Shown piece by piece: positions 7,971-15,429 of a stretch of DNA of 35,570 nucleotides. The translations under genes were made by a program, and so were the position numbers. The stretch is from NCBI GenBank assembly GCA_034437795.1, contig DAOTTI010000132.1, positions 1 to 35,570 of the forward strand. The letters are read 5' to 3'. The DNA is from DAOTTI01 sp034437795 (GTDB lineage Bacteria; Chloroflexota; UBA11872; UBA12225). Below the pieces are notes generated by a model that worked only from the letters and a program-made list of their open reading frames with translations, had not been told where the DNA came from and did not search any database. Numbering within the stretch: the stretch's first letter is position 1; each line of letters begins with the position of its first letter.

Positions 7971-8735
7971 CTATTTCCCCTCGGCGCGCCTTGGAGCGCG
8001 GTGGCGCTCGGCGAGCACATGGTAGACGTCGGCGGGGGTCAGGCCGGCATCCGCCAGCAGGACCAGCGTGTGGTACCAGAGGTCCGCCAGCTCGCCGGCT
8101 AGCTCCTGGGGTGCGCGGTTCTTGGCGGCGATGATCACCTCCGCCGCCTCTTCCCCGATCTTTCTGGCGATGCGGTCCACGCCACCGGCCAGCAGCGTGG
8201 CGGTGTAGGACCCCGCCGGCCGAGCGCGCTGGCGCTCGCGTACGACCTCGAACAGCCAGTCCAGGTCCCCCGTGGGCTCCCGCCGCTCCGGCGCTGGCGG
8301 GTGGGGTTCCGCCTGGCCGGGCCCGCCGGCCGCCGCGAACTGGGGCGCGCCGGCGGGCGTGCCGTCCAGGCGCCGGTAGTAGCACGTCCTGGCGCCGGTA
8401 TGGCAGGCGGGGCCCAGCGGCTCGGCCAGGAGCAGGAGGGAGTTCTCTTCGCAGTTCTTGCGGACCTCGCGCACGCGGAGATAATTGCCGGAGGTCTCTC
8501 CCTTGAGCCAGGGGCGCCCGCGCGAGCGGCTCCAGAACCAGGCCAGGCCGGTTTCCAGCGTCCGCGCCAGCATCTCGCGGTTCATGAAGGCCACCATCAG
8601 CACCTCGCCGGTGGCGCGGTCCTGCACCACGGCCGGGATCAGGCCCGCCTCGCCAAAGTCGATGGAGTCGAGCCCCTCAGCGGAGAGGGGCTCCAATGGG
8701 AGGGGTGTGCCGTAGGCCTCGTCTGGCGTGTCCAT
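7971..8735 (-). CDS. hisIE: Bifunctional HisIE: phosphoribosyl-AMP cyclohydrolase / phosphoribosyl-ATP pyrophosphatase
   Basis: A 254-residue fusion that catalyses steps 2 and 3 of histidine biosynthesis. The N-terminal HisI domain (about residues 15-130) has VLMVAFMNREML, WSRSRGRPWLKGETSGN and the zinc-binding region CHTG....C. The C-terminal HisE domain (about 155-245) has YTATLLAGGVDRIARKIGEE, AAEVIIAAKN and ELADLWYHTLVLLADAGL, the all-alpha pyrophosphohydrolase signature. The usual HisI aspartate cluster (DCDxD) reads NCEEN here, so some Mg ligands are substituted. A Pro/Ala-rich linker joins the domains. It is the last gene of the minus-strand his cluster, 215 bp after hisF; that gap shows no gene. 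Confidence 0.96.
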   Translation of the reverse strand: MDTPDEAYGTPLPLEPLSAEGLDSIDFGEAGLIPAVVQDRATGEVLMVAFMNREMLARTLETGLAWFWSRSRGRPWLKGETSGNYLRVREVRKNCEENSLLLLAEPLGPACHTGARTCYYRRLDGTPAGAPQFAAAGGPGQAEPHPPAPERREPTGDLDWLFEVVRERQRARPAGSYTATLLAGGVDRIARKIGEEAAEVIIAAKNRAPQELAGELADLWYHTLVLLADAGLTPADVYHVLAERHRAPRRAEGK

Positions 8736-8950
8736 CGCCTCTTTCTTCTCCTGTCCTTCGCCTGCCTGATGTCAATCGCTTGATGCCGTGTGTCCTGCGC
8801 CGGCCGGATGACCGCCTCCCACCGCGCGGCCTTCCGGTCATGGCCGTCGCCCCGCGGGAACGCTCCCGGCCGGCTGCGTGTCGCGCGGCCGGACGCGGCC
8901 TGAGCCTTTGCTTTCTGTTGCTGCCGGCGGATCAGCGGGCGTATGGCCGG

Positions 8951-9721
8951 CTAAAGCCGGACCGGCAGACCCTGCTCGCGGAGGTACTCTTTCACCTGGC
9001 GGATAGAGAAGATGCCGTAGTGGAAGACGGACGCAGCTAGAACGGCGTGGGCGTTGCCTTCCCGAAAGGCGCGGGCGAAGTGCTCCAGCGTGCCGGCGCC
9101 CCCCGACGCCACCACCGGCACCTCCACGCGCCGGCTGACCTCGCGCAGCAGTTCCAGGTCGTAGCCCTCGCGCGTCCCGTCGGCGTCAATGCTGTTCAGC
9201 ACGATCTCGCCGGCGCCCCGCTGTACGCCCTCCACCGCCCACTCGATCGCGTCCTTTCCCGCTGGCATCCGCCCCCCGTTCAGATAGACCTGCCACCAGG
9301 TGCGGCCGTCTGGCTCCACCGTCCGCTTGGCGTCGATCGAGAGCACGATGCACTGGCTCCCGAACCGCTCCGCCCCCTGGTTGATCAGGTCAGGGTTCTG
9401 CACGGCGCGGGTGTTGATCGACGTCTTGTCGGCGCCGGCGCGCAGTACCCGCCACATGTCGTCCACTGAGCCGAGCCCGCCGCCGACGCATAGGGGGATG
9501 AAGACCTCGCGGGCCGTCCGTTCCAGCACGTCGATCATGATCCCGCGACGCTCGTGGGAGGCCGTGATGTCGTAGAAGACGAGCTCGTCGGCGCCATCGC
9601 GGTTGTAGGCGGCGGCCAGCGCTACGGGATCGCCAGCGTCTTTATCGGCGGAGAACTTCACGCCCCTGACGACGCGGCCGTTGGCCACGTCAAGGCATGG
9701 AATGACGCGTCTGGTGAGCAT
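8951..9721 (-). CDS. hisF: Imidazole glycerol phosphate synthase, cyclase subunit HisF
   Basis: A (beta/alpha)8 barrel of 256 residues. With HisH it makes imidazole glycerol phosphate and AICAR from PRFAR. The catalytic aspartates are in IPCLDVANGR (about residue 11) and SIDAKR (about residue 130). The phosphate-binding loops VASGGAGT and LAASVFHYG are intact. ATG 9721 is chosen over GTG 9727 because GGAGG at 9734-9730 is 8 bases away and MLTRRVIPCLD aligns with HisF N-termini. The start lies two bases beyond the hisA stop, so translation is coupled to hisA. The HisF C-terminal end EYLREQGLPVRL is normal. Confidence 0.97.
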   Translation of the reverse strand: MLTRRVIPCLDVANGRVVRGVKFSADKDAGDPVALAAAYNRDGADELVFYDITASHERRGIMIDVLERTAREVFIPLCVGGGLGSVDDMWRVLRAGADKTSINTRAVQNPDLINQGAERFGSQCIVLSIDAKRTVEPDGRTWWQVYLNGGRMPAGKDAIEWAVEGVQRGAGEIVLNSIDADGTREGYDLELLREVSRRVEVPVVASGGAGTLEHFARAFREGNAHAVLAASVFHYGIFSIRQVKEYLREQGLPVRL

Positions 9722-9723
9722 GC

Positions 9724-10563
9724 TCACTTCCTCCCTGGTTCCGCCCCGGGCTCGCGGATACCGGGCCTGCCGCCGGCGATAGCCGCCGGATCCGTGGCCT
9801 CAGGGGCAACGGCCGCGGCGGCAAGGGCCTGGCGCAGACCCAGCCTGCCGGAGTAGATGGCGCTGCCGATGATTGCGCCGGCCAGGCCGAGGGCGGCGAG
9901 GCGGTGGATCTGCTCCACCGTCGTCACCCCGCCGGAGGCGATCACGGCGGCGCCAATGGAGCGGCGCAGCCGCTCCAGCTCGGCGAAATTCGGCTCGGTC
10001 AAGGTGCTGTCCCGCTCGACGTCGGTGTAGATCAGCCACGCCACGCCGCAGGCCACCATCCGGCGGGCCAGCTCCACGGCCGGCAATGGGGCGGTCTCGG
10101 TCCAGCCGCGAGTGGCTACCAGGCCGCGACGCGCGTCGATGCCGACGGCGACGGCCGCGGGGCCAAAGCGGCGCACCGCCTGCTCCACCACGTCGGGGCG
10201 CTCTACAGCGGCCGTGCCGAAGATGACCCGTGAGACGCCGCTCTCCAGCGCGGTGTGCGCCGCGTCAAGCGAGCGGATGCCGCCGCCAAGCTGCACCCGC
10301 ACGCCTGCGGCGCCCGCCATACGGGCCAGGGCGCGGACCAGGTCGCGGTTGGCCGGGGATCCCCCCCTGGAGCCGTCCAGATCGACGACGTGGATCCAGC
10401 GCGCGCCGTCGCGAATGAAGCGCTCCATGACCGCCTCCGCGGCGTCGTCATAGACGGTCTCGCGGGAGTAGTCTCCCTGGAAGAGATCGACGACCCGCCC
10501 GGCGCGGATGTCGATGGCGGGCAGGATCTCGAAGCGGGGAAGAGGCTCGCGGGTAGCGGACAC
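9724..10563 (-). CDS. hisA: HisA, ProFAR isomerase
   Basis: 1-(5-phosphoribosyl)-5-[(5-phosphoribosylamino)methylideneamino]imidazole-4-carboxamide isomerase, a half-barrel duplication like HisF. Catalytic Asp residues are in LPAIDIRAGRVV and GIDARRG. Phosphate-binding motifs are QLGGGIRS (first half) and VIASGGVTT / GAIIGSAIYSG (second half). It has 279 residues with a GTG start and no clear ribosome site; the core family is about 240, and the extra length comes from a short N-terminal segment and an Ala/Pro-rich C-terminal tail after LALRQALAAA-like residues. The gene lies between hisH, from which it is separated by the 78-bp palindromic element, and hisF. Confidence 0.96.
   Translation of the reverse strand: MSATREPLPRFEILPAIDIRAGRVVDLFQGDYSRETVYDDAAEAVMERFIRDGARWIHVVDLDGSRGGSPANRDLVRALARMAGAAGVRVQLGGGIRSLDAAHTALESGVSRVIFGTAAVERPDVVEQAVRRFGPAAVAVGIDARRGLVATRGWTETAPLPAVELARRMVACGVAWLIYTDVERDSTLTEPNFAELERLRRSIGAAVIASGGVTTVEQIHRLAALGLAGAIIGSAIYSGRLGLRQALAAAAVAPEATDPAAIAGGRPGIREPGAEPGRK
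9730..9734 (-). promoter_or_regulatory. Ribosome binding site deciding the hisF start
   Basis: GGAGG on the minus strand is 8 bases from ATG 9721 but only 2 from GTG 9727, which favours the ATG. The site lies within the last codons of hisA. Confidence 0.75.
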
Positions 10564-10600
10564 GGGACTTGCAGGTGCGCGGCTCAGCCCTTGTCGTCCA

Positions 10601-10678
10601 CTAGTGGGTCACTTGGCATGGCTGTGGCCATTGGCTCCCCGAGTGGAATGGCAATCGGCATGACAAAGGACCCACTAG
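10601..10678 (+). mobile_element. 78-bp near-palindromic element, copy A (MITE/REP-like)
   Basis: The element is bounded by CTAGTGGGTC (10601-10610) and its inverted complement ending in CCCACTAG (10671-10678). The two halves form an imperfect hairpin over the whole length. The same 78 bp occurs reversed at 30159-30236 with 5 differences (about 94% identity). It fills most of the hisH-hisA gap and its right end supplies the TAG stop of hisH. On the plus strand the flanks are TCCA on the left and (G)CT on the right, as at the other copy. No coding capacity. Confidence 0.75.
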
Positions 10679-11373
10679 CTGCCGTGGCCGGCCACGATCG
10701 GTCCGGCCGGAGCCGGCGACGCTGCGGGTGCCGGAGCGCCAGACCCATCCGGCAGGGGCACTTCCCCGCGGACGATCCGCCCGAAGTTGGCGTAGAGGCG
10801 CAGGCCGTCGGCGCCACTCTTCTCGGGGTGGAACTGGGTGGCCATCACGTTCCTCCAGATGCAGACGCTGGGGAACACCACGCCATAGTCGGTCTCGCCG
10901 GCGACGACGCATCGGTCGGCGGGGTCGACGTAGTAGGAGTGCACGAAATAGAAGTAGGCGTGATCGGCCACACCGTCGAAGAACGGGTGCGGCACGACCT
11001 GGTGGACCTGGTTCCAGCCCATGTGCGGGATGCTCAGGCCCGGCGGGAAGCGACGCACCCGCCCCGGGAGCACGTCCAGGCAGGGATGCTGGCCGCCCTC
11101 CTCGCTGACGGTAAACAGGGCCTGCAGGCCCATGCACACCCCCAGGAACGGCGTGCCGCTGGCGATGACCTCCTTGACCACCCCCACCAGGTCGTGGCGT
11201 TCCAGATTGCGCATCGTGTCGGCCGCCGCGCCTACACCGGGCAGGATGACGCCGGCGGCGCTGAGGATGGTCCGGCGATCGTTGGTCACGACGGCCGGCA
11301 GGCCGACGTGCTCCACCGCATGGACGACGCTGCGTAGGTTGCCGGCGCCGTAATCGATGACTGCGATAGACAT
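10675..11373 (-). CDS. hisH: Imidazole glycerol phosphate synthase, glutamine amidotransferase subunit HisH
   Basis: A class-I glutamine amidotransferase that supplies ammonia to HisF. It begins with MSIAVIDYGAGNLRS. The nucleophile Cys is in FLGVCMGLQALF, and the His and Glu of the triad are in ATQFHPEKSG. The core ends near residue 202 (LRLYANFGRIV). About 30 further Pro/Ala/Gly-rich residues form a tail that the family normally lacks. The stop codon TAG is the terminal CTAG of the palindromic element (copy A), so the present C-terminus was probably set or altered by that insertion. First his gene of the cluster, 35 bp after yggT. Confidence 0.96.
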   Translation of the reverse strand: MSIAVIDYGAGNLRSVVHAVEHVGLPAVVTNDRRTILSAAGVILPGVGAAADTMRNLERHDLVGVVKEVIASGTPFLGVCMGLQALFTVSEEGGQHPCLDVLPGRVRRFPPGLSIPHMGWNQVHQVVPHPFFDGVADHAYFYFVHSYYVDPADRCVVAGETDYGVVFPSVCIWRNVMATQFHPEKSGADGLRLYANFGRIVRGEVPLPDGSGAPAPAASPAPAGPIVAGHGS

Positions 11374-11408
11374 GGCCGCTCGACGTCCTGGTGCAAAGTG
11401 CTGAAGGC

Positions 11409-11693
11409 TCAGTGCGCGGCCGCAAGCAGGGTCTGGGTTACGATGCTGCCCATCACCTGTAACAGGATCATGGCCACGAAGGGCGAGAGGTCGAGCATCC
11501 CCATCGTGGGCAGGACGCGCCGCAGCGGCGCCAGGATCGGCTCCGTGATGTCGCGCAGCAGGCGCATGAGCACGTTATCGCTGCCCGGCGGGACGAACCA
11601 GGAAAAGATGGCCCGCAAGAAGATGGCGGTGGTCAGCACGTAGACCAGGAGGCCAACGAACCGCGCCGCAAACTCGAAGATATTGAATGCCAT
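11409..11693 (-). CDS. YggT family membrane protein
   Basis: A 94-residue protein with two membrane helices separated by the conserved loop. Helix 1 includes FVGLLVYVLTTAIFLRAIFSWF. The loop contains LLRDITEPILAPLRRVLP, the diagnostic YggT motif (TEP.L.P.R...P). Helix 2 includes SPFVAMILLQVMG. YggT proteins are commonly encoded next to yggS and close to cell-division genes, as here; some relatives affect osmotic response or septum or thylakoid organisation, but the molecular role is not settled. It lies 42 bp after yggS. Confidence 0.93.
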   Translation of the reverse strand: MAFNIFEFAARFVGLLVYVLTTAIFLRAIFSWFVPPGSDNVLMRLLRDITEPILAPLRRVLPTMGMLDLSPFVAMILLQVMGSIVTQTLLAAAH

Positions 11694-11735
11694 TTGTAAA
11701 ACACTATCCCGTTCAAGCCGGTTCCGGCCGGCTCT

Positions 11736-12476
11736 CTACCCGATCGGCGCGGCCGCCGGCCGGTCGCCGAAGATGGCCCGCCCCACCCTGACCAGGGTCG
11801 CCCCTTCTTCCACCGCGACGGGGAAATCGCCGGTCATTCCCATCGACAGGTGGCGCCAGGGGTGGCCGGCGTCGGTCATGCGCCCCCTTAGCTGCCGGTG
11901 GAGCGCGGCCAGGCGGCGGAAGTAGGGCCGCGTGAGCTCTGCATCGTCGAACTCCGGCGCAATGCACATCAGGCCTTCGATGCGCAGGCCAGGGAGCGCC
12001 GCCAGCCTCGCCGCCGCCTCCTCCAGCGCCTCCTCAGGGAACCCGTACTGGCTCTCCTTTCTGGCGAGGTTGACCTGCAGGAGCACCGGCGCCGGCCGGC
12101 CCCGCCGCTCGGCGCGGACGGCGATCTTCTCGCCCAGGGCGACGCTGTCGACGCTGTGGATCATCGAGAACAGTTCCAGCGCCTTATTGATCTTGTTGCT
12201 CTGCAGGTGCCCGACCAGGTGCCAGGTCACGCCAGACGGTAGCAACGGGATCTTCTCCTCCGCCTCCTGCACGCGGTTCTCCCCCAGGTGGCGCACCCCG
12301 GCTTCGATCACAGGGAGGATACGCGCGGGAGGAAAGGCCTTGGAGACCGCCACAAGTGTCACGTCGCGGGGGTCACGGCCGGCGCGGCGCGCCGCCGTCG
12401 CGATGCGCTCCAAGACGGCGCCGACCCGCTCGGCAGCCTTGGCTATCTCCGTCGCGCCGGCCGTCGCCACTTCCAT
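11736..12476 (-). CDS. yggS: YggS/PROSC family PLP homeostasis protein
   Basis: A 246-residue single-domain PLP-binding protein (alanine racemase-like barrel without racemase activity) involved in pyridoxal phosphate homeostasis. The PLP lysine is in VTLVAVSKAFP. Other signatures are HLGENRVQEAEEK, WHLVGHLQSNK, HSVDSVALGEKI, LLQVNLARKESQYGF and LSMGMTGDFPVAVEEGATLVRVGRAIFG. ATG 12476 (MEVATAG) is used; residues further upstream in frame are Pro/Gly-rich and have no ribosome site. The gene sits between ftsZ and yggT, the classic Gram-positive/Chloroflexota arrangement that usually also has sepF nearby, which is not seen here. Confidence 0.95.
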   Translation of the reverse strand: MEVATAGATEIAKAAERVGAVLERIATAARRAGRDPRDVTLVAVSKAFPPARILPVIEAGVRHLGENRVQEAEEKIPLLPSGVTWHLVGHLQSNKINKALELFSMIHSVDSVALGEKIAVRAERRGRPAPVLLQVNLARKESQYGFPEEALEEAAARLAALPGLRIEGLMCIAPEFDDAELTRPYFRRLAALHRQLRGRMTDAGHPWRHLSMGMTGDFPVAVEEGATLVRVGRAIFGDRPAAAPIG

Positions 12477-12593
12477 CGCCCTGGACTGCCTCTGAGCGAT
12501 TTTAACAGGAGCGGGTCCAGGCGAAGGCGGTCCCGCGCGTCCGTGCAAGCCATCCGGATCAGCGGCCGCGACGGACCTCAGGTGAGGACGGAC

Positions 12594-12661
12594 CTGACCC
12601 CCTTCGGTCGGGGCCGCGTGGGGAGGGCAGCCCTCACCCCCTTTGGTCGCGTCCGCGCCTC
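12594..12661. repeat. GC-rich repeat units in the ftsZ-yggS gap
   Basis: Two imperfect copies of a unit of the form CTSACCCCCTTYGGTCG followed by GSGGCCGCG-like sequence lie at about 12594-12626 and 12633-12661, and a third partial copy (CTCACCCCCT) follows from 12659. The same unit recurs inverted at 15330-15409. The rest of this 354-bp gap (12477-12830) shows no gene. Confidence 0.6.
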
Positions 12662-12830
12662 ACCCCCTGCCCTACTCCACCCCAGCCGCCCCCGCTCCGA
12701 CACGGAGATGGGCAAGAACGGCCATGGGGGAAGATGCGGCCCTTGGCAGCCGTGCGGGTCCCGCTCCGACGCGGCGACACCGACCATGGCCTGAGGCCGT
12801 CTGGAACGGTTGCGCACACCCGCGGTCCGC

Positions 12831-14021
12831 TCAGCGGAGGCGCGGGCGGAGGAACGGCGGGATATCCAGGTTGTCGGTCTGCCCCGTGCGCTCGTCGGGG
12901 ATCGCGGCCCGCGCCGGGCGCTCGAAGGCGTCCCGCTCTCGCGCAAACGGCTCGCGAGATGGATAGTCGCGGGACGGATACTCGCGGGACAGGCCAGGAC
13001 GGGCCGGCGTCTGAGGCTTACTCACGTCGAAGCCCGTCGCGATCACGGTGATCTTGATCTCGCCCTGCATCCGCGGGTCGATGACCGCGCCGACCATGAT
13101 GTTGGCTTCCGGATCCGCGGCCTTGGTGATGATCTCGGCTGCCTCGTTGACCTCGTGCAGCGTGAGGTCCTCGCCGCCGGTGATGTTGAACAGGATCCCC
13201 TTGGCCCCTTCAATGGAGATGTCCAGCAGGGGGCTGGCGACGGCCGCCTGGGCCGCCTCAGTGGCGCGGTTCTCGCCGGCGCCCGCGCCGATGGCCATCA
13301 GCGCTGAGCCGGCATTGGACATAATGGTCTTCACGTCGGCGAAGTCGAGATTGATCAGGCCCGGCACGGTAATCAGGTCGGAGATCCCTTGGATGCCCTG
13401 GCGCAGCACATCGTCGGCCAGGCGGAAGGCGTCCACCATCGGCATCTTGCGGTCGGCGATGGCCAGCAGGCGATCGTTCGGGATGGTGATCAGAGTGTCC
13501 ACCTTCTCGCGCAGGGCCTGAATACCGGCCTCCGCGATCTGGCGCCGGCGCGGCCCTTCGAACGAGAAGGGGCGCGTCACGACACCGATGGTCAGGGCGC
13601 CAAGCTCGCGAGCAATCTCCGCCACCTTGGGCGCGGCGCCGGTGCCGGTCCCGCCGCCCATGCCGGCGGCGATGAAGACCATGTCCGCGCCCCGCAGCGC
13701 CTCGTAGATCTCTTCGGTGCTTTCCTCGGCGGCCCTGGCGCCGACGGCGGGATTGCCCCCGGCGCCAAGGCCCTTGGTTACCTTGTCCCCAATGCGGATG
13801 CGCTGGGGCGCCAGGGACCGCAGCAGCGCCTGGGAATCGGTGTTGACCGTGACGAACTCCACGCCCCGGATCTCGGTCTCGATCATGCGGTCCACCGCAT
13901 TGCTCCCGCCGCCGCCGACGCCGATGACCTTGATCTGCGCAAAGGCCTCGAGGCTGGGAAGGGTGCTCATATTCTCTGGGCGCTCATCGACCCGCCCGAT
14001 CCGTAACCGCTCCGGAAACAT
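12831..14021 (-). CDS. ftsZ: Cell division protein FtsZ
   Basis: The tubulin-like GTPase that forms the division ring. GTP-binding features are IGVGGGGSNAVDRM at the start of the domain, the tubulin signature GGGTGTGAAP, and the T7 loop region LINLDFADVKTIM. A variable, Arg/Pro-rich linker leads to the conserved C-terminal peptide DNLDIPPFLRPRLR, which binds FtsA/SepF-type partners. ATG 14021 is preferred because GAGGG lies 8 bases upstream. ATG 13970 (MSTLPSLEAFAQIKV), 17 codons later, matches the usual FtsZ start better but has a poor ribosome site, so the N-terminal extension is uncertain. No ftsA or ftsQ is adjacent in the window. Confidence 0.97.
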   Translation of the reverse strand: MFPERLRIGRVDERPENMSTLPSLEAFAQIKVIGVGGGGSNAVDRMIETEIRGVEFVTVNTDSQALLRSLAPQRIRIGDKVTKGLGAGGNPAVGARAAEESTEEIYEALRGADMVFIAAGMGGGTGTGAAPKVAEIARELGALTIGVVTRPFSFEGPRRRQIAEAGIQALREKVDTLITIPNDRLLAIADRKMPMVDAFRLADDVLRQGIQGISDLITVPGLINLDFADVKTIMSNAGSALMAIGAGAGENRATEAAQAAVASPLLDISIEGAKGILFNITGGEDLTLHEVNEAAEIITKAADPEANIMVGAVIDPRMQGEIKITVIATGFDVSKPQTPARPGLSREYPSRDYPSREPFARERDAFERPARAAIPDERTGQTDNLDIPPFLRPRLR

Positions 14022-14670
14022 CCGCCTGACCCTCTTGTCTACTGTCTCGCGACGCTGTCTCGTGGTCGGCGCTTGCCGAACGCACGGCACCTCGCTGCAA
14101 GGATAATGAACCGCCATCCGCCGCGGGCGCGGCCTGGTGGCCTCCAGGTTGCGTCACCTGGACATCCAACAGTAGCACACTGCCCCCGCAACTCCCAAGA
14201 ACGCGCGGCCGCTCTCATTCAGCTTCGCCCCACCGCGCTCAGGCGCCGGTTTCGCCTCGCCGGTTGGCCGGCCCGATGGTGGCGCTCGGGATGGGCTCTG
14301 TCCACGATTCTCTGCACGCGGAGCCCCCACGGCCCCGCCGGCGCGGGACAGGCCCCTGCCGGACACGGTTCTCTGCATGCGGAGCCCTCACCCTAACCCT
14401 CGCTCCATGGGACAGGGCGAGGGACCGGCCGGTGCTCTTGGGCCGCGGGCGATAGCTCCGTCCTCGCTCGTCGCCACGTCGCCATTCGTTACTCGCCACT
14501 CGCTCCTCGCTCCTCTCGGCACTGGTCGCCCGTCCGGTCGGTACTCTGGCCGTGGCGGCGCGCCGCCGGCTGCCAACACCCGTGACCTCCCAGCCACAGT
14601 CTGTGACGCCGGGACGAGGCGAAGCCGAGACGCGGCGGAGGCGCTACCATACGCTGAAAGGAATGCCGCG
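14022..14670. other. Repeat-rich intergenic region between ftsZ and the cupin gene
   Basis: This 649-bp divergent region presumably holds the promoters of both ftsZ and the cupin gene, but no clear -35/-10 pair is visible. It contains the 28-bp direct repeat at 14303/14362, a CCCTAACCCTCGCTCC tract near 14388, and a low-complexity stretch of CTCGC/CACTCG units at about 14465-14520. No protein or RNA gene was recognised. Confidence 0.5.
14303..14389. repeat. 28-bp direct repeat, two copies 59 bp apart
   Basis: Copies at 14303-14330 and 14362-14389 share 25 of 28 bases (core TTCTCTGCAYGCGGAGCCC). Both carry the GGAGCCCYCAC motif seen in other intergenic regions of the window. Confidence 0.6.
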
Positions 14671-15021
14671 ATGCGTCGCTATCGTATCTCTGACCTTGGC
14701 TCAGATGGAGCGGAGCACGTCGCCAGCCGGCTGATCCCCGGCAGGCGCATCGCCGCCGGAGGGTTGAGCTTCCACGCCCCCGGGGCGCGGACACATCCTG
14801 AAGGCGAGCACCGGCACGACCACCACGAGGTCTTCTGCATCATGCAGGGTAAAGGCACCCTCTGGGTCGACGGCCGCACCGAGCCGATCCATGCCGGTGA
14901 CGTGATCGTCATTGAGCCAGGAGAAGAGCACTACATCTACGCCGACACGGAGACGCCGACCATAAACTGCTGGTTCCGCGCCGACGACGCCGGCCATCCG
15001 AGGCAGTACTCGCTCCCGTAG
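14671..15021 (+). CDS. Small cupin-domain protein
   Basis: A 116-residue single-domain cupin. Cupin motif 1 is HRHDHHEVFCIMQGKGTLWV (metal-binding His residues and Glu), and motif 2 is DVIVIEPGEEHYIYAD with the last metal-ligand His. The substrate cannot be told; such proteins may be sugar isomerases, oxygenases or ligand-binding regulators. ATG 14671 follows AAAGGA at good distance (8 bases); the frame is open further upstream but runs through repeats. It stands alone, with long non-coding DNA on both sides, and converges with the arylsulfatase gene. Confidence 0.85.
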   Translation: MRRYRISDLGSDGAEHVASRLIPGRRIAAGGLSFHAPGARTHPEGEHRHDHHEVFCIMQGKGTLWVDGRTEPIHAGDVIVIEPGEEHYIYADTETPTINCWFRADDAGHPRQYSLP

Positions 15022-15145
15022 TCTCGCGGCACTGGGCCAGCCGTCTCGGCCTGCTCGCCCAGCGCCACCGCGGCAAATCGCGCGGACATCCAGACATCCC
15101 CTGCGCGGTTCACTCTAGCCCAGACTATTCACGGCCAGCGAAGCG

Positions 15146-15169
15146 TCCCGCTCCCGTACGGGAGCGGGA
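15146..15169. repeat. 24-bp perfect palindrome
   Basis: The half-site TCCCGCTCCCGT is followed immediately by its exact complement. It lies between the convergent cupin and sulfatase genes. It has no T-run, so it is a possible bidirectional terminator or a protein-binding dyad. Confidence 0.55.
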
Positions 15170-15329
15170 ACGCAGGGGCGCGAGGCCACCATAGGTGCAG
15201 AGTACCCGGACGGTAGGCGCCCTCTCCCACCCTCCCATAGGGCAAGGGAACGCAAGAGTGCCTCATTCAGAACAGATGGTGACACCCGGCCACCCTGGAA
15301 GCACACGACCCTTCCGGATAGCGCCAGGC

Positions 15330-15409
15330 CGTGGCCGCGGCCGAAGGGGGTGAGGTCCGTCCCCCACGGCGGCGCGGCCCCGGCCGAAGGGAGTGACGTC
15401 CCTCCCCAC
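15330..15409. repeat. Two tandem units of a 37-38-bp GC-rich repeat
   Basis: Units at 15330-15367 and 15373-15409 share GGCCGAAGGGRGTGASGTCC and end in TCCCCAC. They are inverted relatives of the units at 12594-12661. They occupy the end of the 408-bp gap (15022-15429) between the cupin and sulfatase genes; the gap shows no gene. Confidence 0.65.
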
Positions 15410-15429
15410 TGAACCAGTGGCGCGCCACG

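Noticed and set aside
10601..10678. CTAG at the element ends as a 4-bp target-site duplication
   Set aside because: At copy B, keeping one CTAG as the ancestral site would place a TAG stop in the antitoxin frame, whereas removing it with the element restores an in-frame LLQLNQP. CTAG therefore belongs to the element.
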